A DNA stretch of 64,000 bases from Artemia franciscana (GCF_032884065.1 NC_088863.1:62007512-62071511), one strand, 5' to 3'; counted from the first letter of the stretch, positions 9,455-23,885 are shown. The notes: generated by a model not told the origin, from the letters alone. Numbers and translations are program-made.

Positions 9455-10885
9455 TTTCTTTCATTCATACGCAAGAAAATTTCTAATGCTCCTAAGCAAA
9501 AAAATGAGTTGACTGGATCATTCCGTGGTCCACCTTTATATAAAATTAAGCCCTATAGCTCGCTTAAAAGAGCTAGGGAAAATGACATTTTCAAAATTTA
9601 TGCGCTTAGATGAATAACTCTTGGTGTGAAGCGTTTTCTTCCTTTAAATCTTTTCTTTGCATAAATCAAATCAAACTAATATTAAAATTTAACTAAATTA
9701 CCTATAACAGAGGAATGGCACCTGGAAAATCTCATTTAGCCAAAAACGCTTGAACTGTGGGTATTACTTGCAATATTACTCCAGCAGTGTTTATGTTGAT
9801 GGTACTATGCAACAAACAAGAATCACATACTGCCATCTATCTTACTTTATGATCATCCTAAAACTAAATGTTATAGTAGTCACAGTAAATTTCTTACTTG
9901 CATTAGCCTATATCTAAAATTTTTAATTGAAAAAAGAGAAATCTCAAAATTCGAAACATGTTAAATTATCCTGTATATACTTGGGCTTTTTTTCCCCTTC
10001 TGTTACCCACCATAAATACTACGTTGAAAAAACCCACCAAGGGAAATTGTAAATTTAAACAAAAAGTATAGATAGCCTTTACCCTTCCCCTCCTGAAAGA
10101 AATTATAAGTAAATCTTTAATTTTTTGTCATGAATGTTTGCCTGTGTATTGTCAAAACCTTTCAAATATCATATGGCAATCAAATTTATAAGCGTAATTA
10201 AATCACCGGATGTAAGTAAGAGGGGGTCTAAGGTAAGCGACATGGGAGTCAGAGAAAACGGCGGTTCTATTGATTCTTTTTTCTTATTACTTCGAAAATT
10301 GACATTTTCACTAAATCAAATGTTATTTTAAAATCAAAAATAGTAGTAGTAAGTTTTTCTTTCTTTGCTTTCAGATTTCTCTTCCTGGTCTATTACACAC
10401 CAAAGAACAGCCTCATGTAATTCGCTATTGATTCAAAAAATTTTCCATTTACAAGAATTTTTTCATTTTCTTTACGTTTTCTGATCGAGAGATTCTGAAT
10501 ACAAAAACGAAATAGTGAATATTAACGGAAGTGACAAATAAGAAAAAAAATGAGATGGGTAGAAACACAACAACGCAAAAATCTGATCAAAAGAAGCGTA
10601 AGATATTTTTTTGAAATTGATTATTGAAAACCCAAATTCCAATGGTGGGAATTTGAATTTTAATCATTCGCATATCAATGTGAAAACAACATTCATATGA
10701 TGTGGTCTCTTACTGATCCATTCATGCAAGGCACACTGGATAGACAGGGATGCAGCTTGGGTTTTAAGTTTGGAAGAGGGATTTAACAAATTGTTTTGAT
10801 GTAACCGTCCAGTATACTGACAAATGCGGACACACAAGCTGAATTCCTAAGGTAGATTAAACAATAAATTAAAATTAAAAGGTAA
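9455..10885. other. No recognisable gene
   Basis: AT-rich sequence without a convincing open frame, RNA gene or repeat shared with the rest of the window. Confidence 0.5.
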
Positions 10886-11585
10886 ATTAAAAGGATGCAG
10901 CAAATCAGAAGAATGAAACAACTTTCCGATATGATGATATACGGTCTATATGCAATAATTATAAGAATACTCTTGCCATATATATAAGAAGTCACACCCG
11001 TGATAAGCCATACAAGTGCATTACATGTAATAAAAGCTTTTCTCAAAAAATACATCTCATTCAACATGCTAGGATCCACACTGGTGAGAAGCCCTTCAGG
11101 TGTGACGTATGCAAGCAGAGTTTTAATAACAAAAGTAATGGTTCCATACATGTGAGAACCCACACTGGTGAGAATCCATACAAGTGTGTGACGTATGCAA
11201 GAACAGTTTTAATCATAAAAATATGCTTGCCCATCATTGATAATCTACACTGATGAAAAGCCAATCAATTGTTAGGTATGCAAGCAAAGTTTTAGTCACA
11301 AGAATATTCTTGCCATACACACGAGAACCCAAACCGGTGAAAAGCCATTGTGGTGTTATGTTAGCAAGCGGAGTTTTAATATCAAACGTAATCCATACAT
11401 ATGAGAACCTACAATGGTACATTCAAGTGCAATCATGTAATAAGAGCGTTTTTCAAACTACAATTCTCACTATACATGTGAGGATCCACGCTGGTGAGAA
11501 GCCATTAAATTGTGACATATGCAAGCAAAGTTTTATTCATAAAAATATGCTTGCCCATCATTACATCATTTCCCCTCCTGGGTGA
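10886..11585 (+). pseudogene. C2H2 zinc-finger pseudogene, short relative of the 29.4-kb gene
   Basis: It opens with the same linker as the gene at 29553 (KDAANQKNETTFRYDD), then reads about three C2H2 fingers (ITCNKSFSQ...[13 protein letters not shown]...H) with TGEKP-type linkers before frameshifts. From about 11190 it matches 32080-32345, the decayed tail of the main array, so the middle of the array is missing. The N-terminal ~65 codons of the parent are absent. Not expected to encode a working factor. Confidence 0.75.
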
Positions 11586-12246
11586 TCACATCACTTTTAG
11601 TTGCTGCTTAAGGCATGCAACAGTACAAAACAAACATATGTAAATATAAAATACCAAGTGAAATGAATATATTTACAAAAGGTGTTTTAAGCCGTTTAGT
11701 GATGCCTAGAGACATTGAAAAAAATGTCTAAAGTAATGATAAAATATAATTGAAAAACCCACAGAAATATACCGTTAGAATACTTATGGCCAGAACAATT
11801 ACAAAGAGTTAAGATTTAAAGTGAAGAACAAAGAAATGTCCGGTTAGAAGATAAGCGACAGCGCCTTTGCTAGAAAACACCTTTTTGATTGGAAACTTTT
11901 CCACCCTGACGGGAGCCAGGAGCGCAAAATACTCTTTAAATTTTTGTTACTGAAATTGGAAAAAGCGAATTAATTTAAGTTAATTAATTTAAACGAAAAT
12001 AAATTGGAGACATCGAAATTTTTACAACAAAACAGAAAGTGAAAACATCGTTATATCGTTTAATCAAATTATCGCCCAACACATCCAATTTAAAGCGAAA
12101 CATCTCATCGTAAAACTTTTCTAATAACAGACTTGAAGCATAACAGTAGTCCACTTCGGATGCATGATTTAATTGCCAATAGGCAGTTTTGCCTCTATAT
12201 CGCCTTTGTCAACGTAGTGTTCATCAGCAATGCAAACGGAGAATGT
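11586..12246. other. No recognisable gene
   Basis: The stretch 11700-11880 has words such as GTTAGAAGATAAGCGACAGC that recur, degenerate, at 51600-51830; this may be a decayed Arg/Glu-rich coding repeat. Nothing else is visible. Confidence 0.4.
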
Positions 12247-13050
12247 GACTTACGCAATGAACTTCTATATTTGTGTCTTTTTTCTTCCCTCATGATAAAT
12301 TCTCCATGGAAAGTTCATCCCACGTAACCCAATACCCCCGACCCACACTCACCCCAACACGAAGAATTCCAACTGAAAACGTCTGTACATTTTAAAACAA
12401 CCATTACTGTATGTAAACAATGGCCAAGTTTGTAACTTGCAGCCCCTCCCCCGGGGACTGTGGGGGATGAAGTCGTCCCCAAAGACATAGTTATTAGGTT
12501 TTCGACAAAGTTGAATAGAATGGCTATCTAAAAATTTTGAACTACTGATTTTTTGGGGGGGAGGAAGTGCGTGGGAGGGGGCCTAAGAGTCCTCCAATTT
12601 TTTCAAATAAAAAGGGCACTAGAACTTTTAATTTACATTACAATGAGCCCTCTTGCAAAATTCTAGGACCACAGGGTTGATACTATCACCCCTGAAAAAA
12701 AACGCATCCGTGATCTGTTTTCTGGCAGAAAATACAAAATTTTTTAGATAGGAGCTTGAAACTTCTACAGTAGGGTTTTCTGATACGCCAAATTTGATGG
12801 TGTGATTTTTTTTAAGATTATACGACTTTTATGGGGTGTTTTCCCCATATTTTCTTAAATAAGGCACATTTTCTCTGGCTTTTAGCTTTTGATGGATAAG
12901 ACTAAAATTGATGACACTTATACATCTAAAATCAGCATTAAAATACGATACTTTTGATGTAACTATTGACATCGAAATTCCTTTTTTAGAGTTTCTGTTA
13001 TTATTGAGCCAGGTCGCTCCTTACTACAGTTTGTTACCACGAACTGTTTG
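12247..13050 (-). repeat. CAAACAG-family element, partial copy
   Basis: Read on the minus strand it begins at 13050 with CAAACAGTTCGTGG, the same terminus as the complete copy at 58919, and runs through its internal signature (a GTCCTAGAATTTTGCAAGAG-like stretch, then the stretch around the CCCCAACACGAAGAATTCC region). The palindromic 3' end is missing. No coding capacity. Confidence 0.75.
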
Positions 13051-14087
13051 ATAAGATTAGCATTCCTAGCCACAGTGTTGTGTATTACTGAATATTAATA
13101 TCATTGGAGTAGCCAAGATTGATCTGCAAAATTTCGGAATCATTAAAGAGGTTGGTACTTGTGTTTTATAGCCACCACACTCAAGTTCTGTTGAGGAGTG
13201 AAGTTTGGTTAATGATAATGATATAAAAAAAAATATGATGAAAATACAATTTTTATCGACATAATTACGAAAACTCAAGCAACAAATTATAGGAGTAGGG
13301 CCACCCAGACCGCATTATGTTAAATATTTGACCTACATACTAGACCCACCGAGCCGAAGCTAATTGTCTGGTATAAAGACCATGAAAACCGGGCAAGGGA
13401 GTGTGACAAGTGCACCAATATTTGACAAGTTTATTTTAAATAAGAAGAATAAATGTAATAGGGGCCTTAGAAAACCATGGGGAGAGGAAGGGTCACCTTG
13501 ACACCGTCCAATGGATTCAACCCTATTCAGCTTCAAAGGAAATTTCTCACAAGCTTTTTTAGACTAATGATTTATATTTTGGTCATGTATTCCGTAAACG
13601 AAAGAATGTGAGTTGGGTTACCACCAAGGCCGTATCCAGGAGGTATCAAGAGGCTTGACTCCCCCCCCCAAAAAAAAAATAGTTGGTCCAAACGTAATAA
13701 AAATTAATGTAAACCAATTTCAGATGCGTTTTTTTTAAGTTTTTGTCAACCCATTTTTTCTTGCTTAGTAATTTTTTTAAAAAAACTAGCGGCTTCTTAA
13801 TTCTTCTTTTTTTTGGTTTTTTCTAGAATTGTTAGTATATATCAGAAAGTCAAAAAAAAAAGATGAACAGTCGGTTCAAAATAAAGTGTTAAATTTCTAG
13901 TCTGCAAGTTAAAATTCTAGTCTGCAAGCAAGCAAGGATGTGCGTGATTCCTCAATCATTTCTAGTAACAATTCATTTGCAGCCAAAGCCGTTTCAAGGG
14001 TTGGTGGTACATACATAATTTTTATATCCTTCTTAAGTATCCAAGTTCTAAACCAAAGATGACCATTGTCATTACCCCCATCTATTA

Positions 14088-14625
14088 CTAGAACTAGGGA
14101 TATTCTATCCCTAGTTCTTGAAATTCATATTCTAATTCTTCCAAACCTTTTTCAAATATGAGGAAACGCTATGAACCCAGGATATTCTACTTTTTACATC
14201 TTCACTGCATTCATATTCTACAACATCAATGTTTTACACTCATTTATTTCCAGCTTATTTTTTCTATTTAAGACTAAATAGAAATTTCGCATTTTTAATA
14301 TTAATTTTCAAATCTATATTTGTACCTTGAACCCTCAAAATATCAAAAGATTAATTCATATTGCAAGCATTTCTACCTAGGACTTAAATTTATCAGCAGA
14401 GTCTAAGCCTAAGGGAGATTTATCTCCTCATTTGATACCATACTCTTTGCCATGTTCTCTTGGACAAAGTCCATCATATAGATGGGGATAGAATACAACC
14501 CTGCTTAACACTTGATTCAATATCAAACCCACTATTCACCTTGTTCCCTACCTTAACCAGAGCAATGTTGTTCTCGTACACTTTTAGGACTAATCCTTTT
14601 AATGTATATTGATTTTTTTTGAAAC
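14088..14625 (-). mobile_element. Old RTE-like LINE fragment (reverse transcriptase region)
   Basis: The minus strand is alignable with the RT region of the RTE-like copies at 26-28 kb: the phrases corresponding to MMDFVLRST, LDLDYADDL and the upstream VKVGNE region are still visible as nucleotide similarity (for example around 14400-14480). The frame is destroyed. The same fragment lies in B2 at 55556-56130. Confidence 0.6.
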
Positions 14626-16350
14626 AAGTTTTCTCAACTGAAAGTAAGGAGGAACATCAAAACTCAACACGAACATAAATTGTTTTGTATATAAAGTGGT
14701 TGCCTCCCTCCTCAATACCTTCATCTTCACGCTAAAGGTTTTTAACACTTTAAAAAAAGCTTCCCATTCTAATCAAACTTTCTAATTAAAAAATTGGGAC
14801 AAATAGTTCAACTTTAGCGTAGAGCTAAGCAATAAGGAGCGGGGTAACCCCATAGTACACGAAATAATTTCCGTTGGTTTTGTTTTAAATGTTACTCCTT
14901 ACTTTCATTTGAAAGAATTTTTCTAATTCCTGATCATTTTTCAAATAATGCTGGAAAATCTGGCTAACTTTTCAACTATGCTGAATAAAAATGTAATCTC
15001 AATATTTTGCCCGCGGGGGGCTAGTTTTCCTCCAATATTTTTGGTCAAATAAAAAGGAAAATAGAATTTTTCATTTCAACTCAAATGAGCCCTCTACCAA
15101 TGTTCTAGGACTTTTGGTTAGATATGATCACCCCTGAAAATAAAAACAAATAAAAACGCATCCGCGATCTTTCTTCTGACAAAAAATACAAACTTCCACG
15201 TATTTGCAGATAGAAGCTTTGAACTTCAACAATAGGATTGTCTGATACGCTGAATCTGGATCTAGGCATTTACGCCCCGAAAAATGCCCCCGGCGGAAGG
15301 TTTGTATCGAATCACTTTAGGCTTCTAAAAAAGGACCAGAAGTCTCAATTTCTGATCGAATGAGCATCCTCTGAAGTTTTTACGACCATGAAGCACAGGT
15401 GTGGCCGAGGAAGTGGCAGTCCCCTTCCTATACGGAAAAAATTATGGGTTTAATGTTACTTTTCACTTTCATAATAAAAGCGTAGACCAGAAAAGTTCCC
15501 AAAAATCAAAGGAGATTAAATATGAATTTCCAATTTTTTATACATTAAAAAAAAAAAAACAATTCTATCGTGCCCCCCCCCCAAGAAAAATTTACACCTC
15601 AAACAAAAGTCCTGTATACGGCCCTGGGGGAAATAAGGTATCTCCCTCCTTCCCTAAGGTAAATTCCCTCTCGTTTTACAATTCTAAATATTTGCATATA
15701 AGGGCTTCAAACACGTTCAATGAGTCTCCCTGATTGTTTTTTAATTAGAGAGCGATGGAAATGCCTCAAAGGGTGCGTTATAATTCCAAAACATCCCAGC
15801 TCTATTTGAGCCTTCGGATAAATATATTATTAGTTCAAAGGGAGAGACGAGGGGAGGTAGAGATTGATATATAATCCCCAGGGCCATATCCAGGACATTT
15901 GTTTGTTGTTTTTTTTTGGGGGGGGGACAAAAAACATGTCAAAAATGTGAAATTGATATTCGATATCTTGATTTCTGGGAATATTTCTTGTCTACGCTGT
16001 TATCATGAAAGTAAGGAGTAACATTAAACACCAAAACGAGCAGAATGTATTCCAAATGAGCTGAAAAACGCATCGAAATATTAAAGTGATATTTAATCCC
16101 TCTTGATTTCTTGGAATATTTCTGGTCTACGCTGTTTTTATAAAAGTAAATGAATTATGAAAGTAAAGCCCCAAATGAGCAGAATTTATTCCATACTAGC
16201 TGTTGGGGTGGCGTTTCGCGCCACCCCAACACCGAGTTGGTGGGGGAGCTTCACGCCAAACCCCCCCCAAGCCCCCCCCCCCGCGTGCGTAAGTCGTTAC
16301 GCACCATATTAGTTACGCGCCATTGTAGTTGTGTCCCTGTGTCCCACCTG

Positions 16351-16692
<342 letters not shown>

Positions 16693-16693
16693 T

Positions 16694-16889
16694 TTAACTA
16701 CGTAAAACTTGCGAATATACAACATTCTTTGCTGTCCCATTGTCTGTGCATATAAATAGATTGTCAGGTTTACCGACTCTTGAACATGCAACATATAATG
16801 GTCCATGGGAAAACAATCCGTATTCAGAGCTATACCTCATGATTCTAATGATTGCCCTTGAGCTTTGTTGATGGTGATTGCTAATTGAC
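16694..16889 (-). pseudogene. Helitron helicase C-terminal remnant, copy 2
   Basis: Same fragment as at 7066-7259, with the same TGA after the motif V region and the same missing base before the [11 protein letters not shown] motif. Confidence 0.78.
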
Positions 16890-18444
16890 CATTCCCTGTG
16901 TCGCCGTCGTCATTTATATATCCCCCTGTGGCCCCCGGCGTCCCCGTTGTAGTTATGTCCCTGTGTCCCGGTCGTCATTTATATTCCCTGTGTCCCGGTC
17001 ATCATTTGTGTCCCGGTGTCCCAGTCTGTAATTTCTCTTTGAGTGTCCCGGTCGTCATTTATATTCCTTGTGTCCCGGTGTCCCGGTCTGTATATACATT
17101 CATTTTTGAATGGGTCTTTTTTTTTAGTTTTTAGTTTTTTACCTTTTTTTAGTTTTTTTAGTTATACCTCATGATTCTAATGATTGCCCTTGAGCTTTGT
17201 TGATGGTGATTGCTGATCCAAAATTCCCTGTGTCCCGGTCGTCATTAGTGTCCCGGTGTCCCGGTCTGTATATACATTCGTTTTTGAAATGGTATATGAT
17301 GAAATTAATTTTTGTGTTTTTCCCCTTTTTTTCTATTTAGTTTTTTTCTGGTTTTTACTTTTTTTAATTTTTTTCTTTTTTCTTTTTAGTTTTCTTTGTA
17401 GTTTTTACCTTTTTAGTTTTTTTTCATTTTTATTTTTACTTTTTTTAGTTTTGTTTTTCTCCTTTATTTTTCAGTTTTTTTGCTTTTTTATTTTTTTGCT
17501 TTTTCAGTTTTTTTTTTTAGTTTTTTAGCTTATTTAGTTTTTTTATTAGTTTTTAGTTTGTTTTTTTTAGTTTTTTTTTTGTAGTTTTTACCTTTTTTTA
17601 GTTTTTTATGTATTTTTTTACTTATGTCCTGATCGTCATTTATATTCCCTGTGTCCCGGTCGTCATTTGTGTCCTGGTGCTTTGTTGATGGTGATTGCTA
17701 ATCAAACATTCCTTGTGTCCCGGTCGCTTTCTCTTTGAGTGTCCCGGTCGTCATTTATTTTCCCTATGTCCCGGTGTCCCGGTCGTCATTTGTGTCCTGA
17801 TGTCCCGGTCTGTTATTTCGTCAGTCGACAAACATGACGTCAGTCGACACAAAAACATGACGTCAGTAGACACACACACCGACAACTTATTTTTATAGAT
17901 AGATAGATAGAAGGCAGACTGTCCCTTCCTTATCGAGACTATATCCGCGAGAAATAATTATTCAGTTTTCTTAGTCCCAACATGTACCTCTGCCATTCAA
18001 AACAAGAAAACCAAAATTAAAAGACACAAAATTATAAAAATAAAGATTATAGGATAATCTACAATAAATATTCTATCTCTATTTTTGAATAAACGTAGAA
18101 TATTCCGGAATCCCTTCTTTTTATTGTTCCTTTTGTCATATTTTTACTTCGACTACTCAGCTTTAAGAACATGAGAGAATTTTAGGAAGGGAAGAATTAG
18201 CCAAGAACTATTTCGGTTATTCTTTAATGTCCGTAAGTCAATAAGTGACCATAATATATGTGGCCATTTAAGATGCTGAAAATAAGCTCAATTTCGATAT
18301 TTGCTAATATTGAGCACTTTCCAAAGATGATGATGAGATGAATTTCGGACCCCTCTTGACTACATGGTCACTCAGGTCCTCTCTCTATATTCTTCGAATA
18401 TTTGCTTGCTACGCTGGAAATTAAATGATTCCCAGCGTCTTTAA

Positions 18445-21400
18445 TTACATCCTCTTGTCACATCCAATTTTTTCTAAGAATTGCATTACTAAGCGTATGA
18501 CTGTGGTATTTAGTTCATCACTTAAGAAACCACCAAGTAGTAAATTTACGGAAATATTTTCCTTTTGTTCCTTGAAAAATGATTCTATGTGTCTTCTCTG
18601 ATGCATATAATGATCACAATCAATTAAAATATGTTCAACTGTCTCTTCACTGTCACAGTGATCACAGATATTATCATCTCCATAAAATCTTGCAAGGTAT
18701 GAATGAGTACCTGCATGTCTGGACCTTAGACGAAAAGCTATGGTTCCTTCTCTTCTAGTCAGATTCCTGTCGATTTTCAGTTCTGACTTCCTTCTTGTTT
18801 TTCGTGTTGTAAACCAATTTCCCGAGAGGTTACGATTTTCTTCAAAATAGTATTGCTGCTGCTTTTTTATAACCTCCTCAATCATCATAATCTGAATTGG
18901 AGTTTCACAACATGTGAAGGGGTCCTCAATAGTGGTGCCATCTTTTGCAGCTCGGTCAGCTATATCATTTCCATGTATATCAACATGAGCTGGAACCCAC
19001 TGTAAAATGATTTTTTTGACCTGTGGGTATTGTGACTAATTCTTTATAGCAACTGGCCACTTCCCTTGACCGTGTCCCACTTCTACTTATGTTGGTGAGT
19101 GCTTCCAGTGCACTCTTCGAATCAGAGCAAATCAATACTTTAGGATATTCTTTCAGATTTTCTTTTGTATATATTACTGCTTTCTTTATTGCTATAACTT
19201 CAGCTTGAAAGATCGACGTTTGTTTGGGTAACTTATACTGTGCTGTAATTTTCTTTTTTGGTATAACAAATGCAGCTCCAACTGGACTACAGTCATCTAC
19301 TTTGGATCCATCCGTATAAATATCAAGGAAATCCCTAAATGCTTCTTCAATCAGCAACTTGAAGCTAGTGGCGAAGTCCAAGTTTTCTTTTTTCTCCATG
19401 ACCCATAAGCATTTTATTTTGCAACACTCCCATGGTGAAGGTAAGTCCATGTCTGTAACACGTAACATTTCTGTGATCTTTAGTTCTAAGTCAAATTGAG
19501 CACATATTTGAATGGACCTTTCAAGGAAGTTTAATTGGTTCTGCTTTCTGTGTTTGTTTGCAGTTGTATGCAGACCTCGTTTTACAATCCTTGATTTCAC
19601 TGGATTTGTTTCATCTGACCCCCATACTTTTGCTAAATATTTTAGTGTAACAGTGTTCCTTCTAGTTTCGAGATCATCCAGGCCACTTTCTGCCAACATG
19701 AATGAAACCGGGGTCGTTTTCCTAGCTCCAAATGCAATCCTCAATGCTGTATTTTGTATAACATTTAGCTTTTTAAGGGATGATTGATTTGCAGGGTGAT
19801 ATACAACTGCTGCATATTCTAACTTTGACCTGATATATGTTGTGTAAAACTTAATTAGAAAGTCAGCTTTGCTTCCCCATGTGATGGCTGTTAGTGTCTT
19901 CATTATGTTGATTCTCCTAATGCAGGCTGCTTTAATGCTTTCAATGTGTAAATTCCAGTTCAAACGTTTTTCAATTATGCATCCCAGAAACTTTATTTGG
20001 TCCACAAATTCGATGGGCATTTTATTTAGGATTAGAGATGGAACTTCTATAGACTTCTTTCTTGTGATAAGCATGGCTTTTGTTTTGTGAGCCGAAAAGC
20101 TTAAATCAATGTCACTTGCCCAAATTTCAAGCTGTTCAAGAACGGATTTTATTACTGGCACAACATCTTCAATTGTTCTTCCAACTGCCCACAGGTTATT
20201 GTCATCTGCAAAAATTCTTGCACTAGAATCACCATCATCTAAAGGTATGTTGTGTTCATCCAGATTATAATAATCTGGACCCAAAGCTGATCCCTGAGGG
20301 ACTCCCCTTCTTCTTTTGGTGAAATGGCTGGAGATGGTGTTTCCCACCCTAACATGCACTTCACGATCTTCTAGATAATTTTTCGTAAACATTAGCATTC
20401 TTCCACGGATCCCCGCCTCAATTAGTCCCAGTAATATCTGTCTGTGTACCAAATTATCAAATGCACCATCAACATCTAGGAAGACAGCTATCATTACCAA
20501 CCCGTTTTGTAAAGTATAGGCAGCATCTCTTTGAAAACAAACCAGGTTATCAATAGTACTCTTGTTTCTCTTAAACCCACACTGCACATCTTTAAGTATT
20601 TTTCTTTTTTCCACTTCCCAGTTTAGCCTTTTCTTTACAAGTCTTTCATAAACTTTGCCTAAACCGGGTAATAAAGTAATAAATCTGTGGTTTTCGATCT
20701 TTGAAGTGTCTTTACCTGGTTTGGGAATCATCACTGCTAGTTCCGCCTTCCACACTTTTGGGAAACATCCACTCTTCCAGGCAATATTTATTATTTCTAA
20801 CAGCACTTCTACCCATTCTTGTGGGAGATTTTTAACTAGTTGGGGATACACCATATCTGCACCAGGGGCTGTATTTGGCAAATTCCTGATGATATCCTCT
20901 ATTTCCACTAAGGAGAAAGGCTGATTGTATGGTTCTTGCTGGTCTTTATTAGTCAGCCGCTTCACTTTTGCTGCCATTCTTGATACTGCTTCTTCATCTG
21001 GATCCTCCTTTCCAATTATTTTTTCCATATGTTTGACGCTTGCATTAGCTTTGTCCAGATCTCTTGCCAGAATTACATTTTCATAAACTAGAGGTGGGTT
21101 GCTTGTTTTGTTTGGCTGTTTGTTTTGCATCCTGCGTATAAACCCGTAAACTTTAGCTGCTGGTCTTCTGAAATTTAGATTTTCAAGAAACTCTCTAATA
21201 CTGCTCTTTTTTGCTATGGACACTGTTCTCTTAAACCTTGCACAGGATCGTTTGACATTAATCAGATTTTCTACAGTTGTTGCTATGGCATAAATTCTTT
21301 CATTTTTCACATAGTCCTTCTTTGCTTCTTCACATTCTGTATTCCACCAAATGTTATTTTTGTGAGTCCTTTTTGAGTTACCTTTTAGTGGAATAGCTTT

Positions 21401-22282
21401 CTTAGCTGCTGTTAATATATTGCTTTGAAATACATGGATTTTATCGTTAATCAATGTTTCTGCTTCCACTAATACCTGAATTGATATGTTTTCAAGCTGT
21501 TCTCTATACTTAAGCCAATTTGCTTTTTTCAATCTGAAGTGAGGGGTGCTTGTGCTTTCCAATTGGGCTGGACTACTACTCTTATTATGACCCTCAATGT
21601 AGATTATTATAGGGGAATGATCACTAAATAGCAATGTATGATCTGGAATTGTAACAGTAGTCCTTGTGGCTAAATTAGGGCTAGCAAATGTTAGGTCAAT
21701 TGTAGTGTGACCACCAGTGAAATGATTTTTACGGGTTGGCAATCCATTAGGAGTGGCCAGGCAAATTGGAGATTGTAACAGAAAGTCCTCCATACTCCTT
21801 CCAGATGAGTTCACAATATCGCATTTGCACCAAACCTTGCTGTGTGCATTAAAATCTCCTGTTATGATCAGTCCTTCATTAGTAGGAATATTCTTTGATA
21901 ACTCATCAATAATGCCACCAATTTCACTATTGTTGCCATTTGCATTGTATACATTTCAAATGTTAATGGTTGATCCATCTTGTTGAAGTATCCTGCAGCC
22001 ATTGATTTCAACTTTATAATCTGGATGATCCTGCAATTCAATCTTCCATTCAGTAAAATGTAAATGCTTTTTCACGCAGGTCAGTACTCCACCTTTTGTA
22101 CCTTCTGATCTGTCTTTTCTTATCATATTATATCCTTTAAAAGTCAGATTTATGTATGGCTGCAATCATGTCTCTTGTATGCATATTACATCAATTTCAT
22201 TCTCCTGACAATATTGTAAAATTAGGTCTTTTTTCTCTTTCATTACTGATTGGGCATTCCATGATAAAATTTTAAGGTTCAT
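18445..22282 (-). pseudogene. ORF2 of the non-LTR element: endonuclease, reverse transcriptase, RNase H
   Basis: The ATG at 22282 overlaps the end of ORF1 by 11 bp. The apurinic-type endonuclease shows ICIQET, GDFNAH, IDLTFAS and SDHSPI; the reverse transcriptase shows MIPKPGK, FLDVDGAFD, GVPQGSALGP and the catalytic FADD (near 20200); RNase H shows IYTDGSK, FQAEV, CSDSKSAL and, after a frameshift, WVPAHVDIHGNDIAD. The C-terminus has a Cys-His cluster (CDHC...HILIDC). Disabling changes are TGA at 22166-22168 (where the family usually has Trp), TGA at 21956-21958, and one extra A in an A-run near 19010. The longest uninterrupted piece is 18980-21814. Confidence 0.85.
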
Positions 22283-23885
22283 TTTGGGCATTTTCAATTA
22301 TTCCATTCATATTACAAACACTGGCAATCTTTTGTTGATTGAGACACCCTAACTCTAATTCTTCTACCAATCTGCAAAGTCTTTCAATTCGCTCAGATAA
22401 TGATATCTTGCTCATTTCCAACAATTCGGCTTTACAGAGTAAGCCTATTACCATTTTTTCTGCAGTTTCTTGTTTTGTAACCTTTCTTATTTGTTCAACA
22501 CTGTTGGCTGAACTAAAATTGTTTGGTGCCAGACTTTTCAAATTTGTCCTGTTAGCTGCATCTGCATAGCTCTTATAAGTTACTTGGGCCATCCTGTAAC
22601 CCATTTGATAAGATTCTGCCACTTGTAGTATTTCACGATGTTGTTTCCTCACTGGACAAGCAAACGAAGTGGATGCATGATTTCCTCTACAGTTGGCACA
22701 AGAATAAGCCCTTGGTCTATCTGGGGAAATTTCACTTTTCAAAGGACATTTGTCTGATGAATGTTTATTTGAACAACGTAGACACACTGGTTCCTTGGCT
22801 CTACAATCCTTTTGCAGGTGGCCATACTTCTGGCATTTGTGACACTGCATGATTCTACGAAGGTAAACATGTACTTCTCTTTTCCTCCCACAAAACCAAA
22901 TGTTTGGAGGTAATTTGTCAATTTCAAATGTCACCATTACTGCAAAACTGTCTTCTAGTTTTCTTGTTTCCCTGTTGAACCTTTTTTGTCTCACTATGTC
23001 ACGTATTATCATTGCACTTTGTAGGCACTCCATTATATCTCCTGTTGTTAAGTTAAGAGGAACTCCCTTTACTATTCCTCTCACAAGGGGCACTTTCAAT
23101 TTTGCTGATACCTTAATGTCACCAATTTTTTCAATGTTCAGAATTATGTTTTTTGCATTCTCATTTTGAAGGTATACAGTCATTACAGACCTGCCTCTCA
23201 TAACATCAAACTCAAACTTGTGGCTTGTAAGCAATACTTTAAAAAACTTTACCAAGTCAAAGTCAGGTGGTAAAACTTCCCCTTTATTAATCACTTCGAT
23301 TTCAACCCTGGTGGCAAATTGTTCTGCTGTGGGAATGTTAACATTTGAAAACTCCTGTTTGGGTAGTTTATCAATATTCTGTCTTTTTGTCTCCAGAATA
23401 TAGGATTTATTAGAACCTGGGGAAACAGCTCTTCTTTTACGGCCAAAATTCTGGATTTGACCAAGCCTTGGCATTTCTGTTTGTCTTTTGGCTCCTTCCA
23501 CATCATATGGGTTTGCAACTGCCCTAATCTCATCATCACTTTCACATGACAGTGCTGGGAATTGTTCTGAACTTAATGGAGTAAATCTATTAGCTATAGG
23601 CACGTTGTAACATGGGGGGTTGTTTACTTTTTCTTGTTGGATCACTGAGTTTTGCTGAACATTGATACAATTTGATGGTGCTGAAGCATAGCCATGGCTA
23701 TAGGAAGATTGACCCTGATACTGGTTAGGCCAGCCTTGTGGATGTCCATACTGCCCAGGACTCAGCTGATAAGGCTGAGCCCAGTTCAACATCCCTTGCT
23801 TTCCATTATAATAAGGGTTAATTGGCACAAATTGTCCCTGACCCCCCTGGGGGTTTGGCAAATTATTCATCCTTCCCAAATTCAC
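22272..23885 (-). CDS. ORF1 gag-like RNA-binding protein of the non-LTR element (537 aa)
   Basis: Intact frame. The N-terminal ~100 residues are Gln/Gly/Pro/Tyr-rich and low-complexity. At about residues 340-400 come three zinc knuckles: CHKCQKYGHLQKDC, CLRCSNKHSSDKC and CANCRGNHASTSFAC. This is the standard gag of I-like and Jockey-like elements, which packages the element RNA for reverse transcription. The short C-terminus contains a Leu-rich stretch that may be a coiled coil. It overlaps ORF2 by 11 bp, suggesting termination-reinitiation or scanning for ORF2 translation. Confidence 0.85.
   Translation of the reverse strand: MNLGRMNNLPNPQGGQGQFVPINPYYNGKQGMLNWAQPYQLSPGQYGHPQGWPNQYQGQSSYSHGYASAPSNCINVQQNSVIQQEKVNNPPCYNVPIANRFTPLSSEQFPALSCESDDEIRAVANPYDVEGAKRQTEMPRLGQIQNFGRKRRAVSPGSNKSYILETKRQNIDKLPKQEFSNVNIPTAEQFATRVEIEVINKGEVLPPDFDLVKFFKVLLTSHKFEFDVMRGRSVMTVYLQNENAKNIILNIEKIGDIKVSAKLKVPLVRGIVKGVPLNLTTGDIMECLQSAMIIRDIVRQKRFNRETRKLEDSFAVMVTFEIDKLPPNIWFCGRKREVHVYLRRIMQCHKCQKYGHLQKDCRAKEPVCLRCSNKHSSDKCPLKSEISPDRPRAYSCANCRGNHASTSFACPVRKQHREILQVAESYQMGYRMAQVTYKSYADAANRTNLKSLAPNNFSSANSVEQIRKVTKQETAEKMVIGLLCKAELLEMSKISLSERIERLCRLVEELELGCLNQQKIASVCNMNGIIENAQNEP

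Noticed and set aside
15401-15733. 110-aa frame in block B1
   Set aside because: Not maintained in the B2 copy near 57490-57800.
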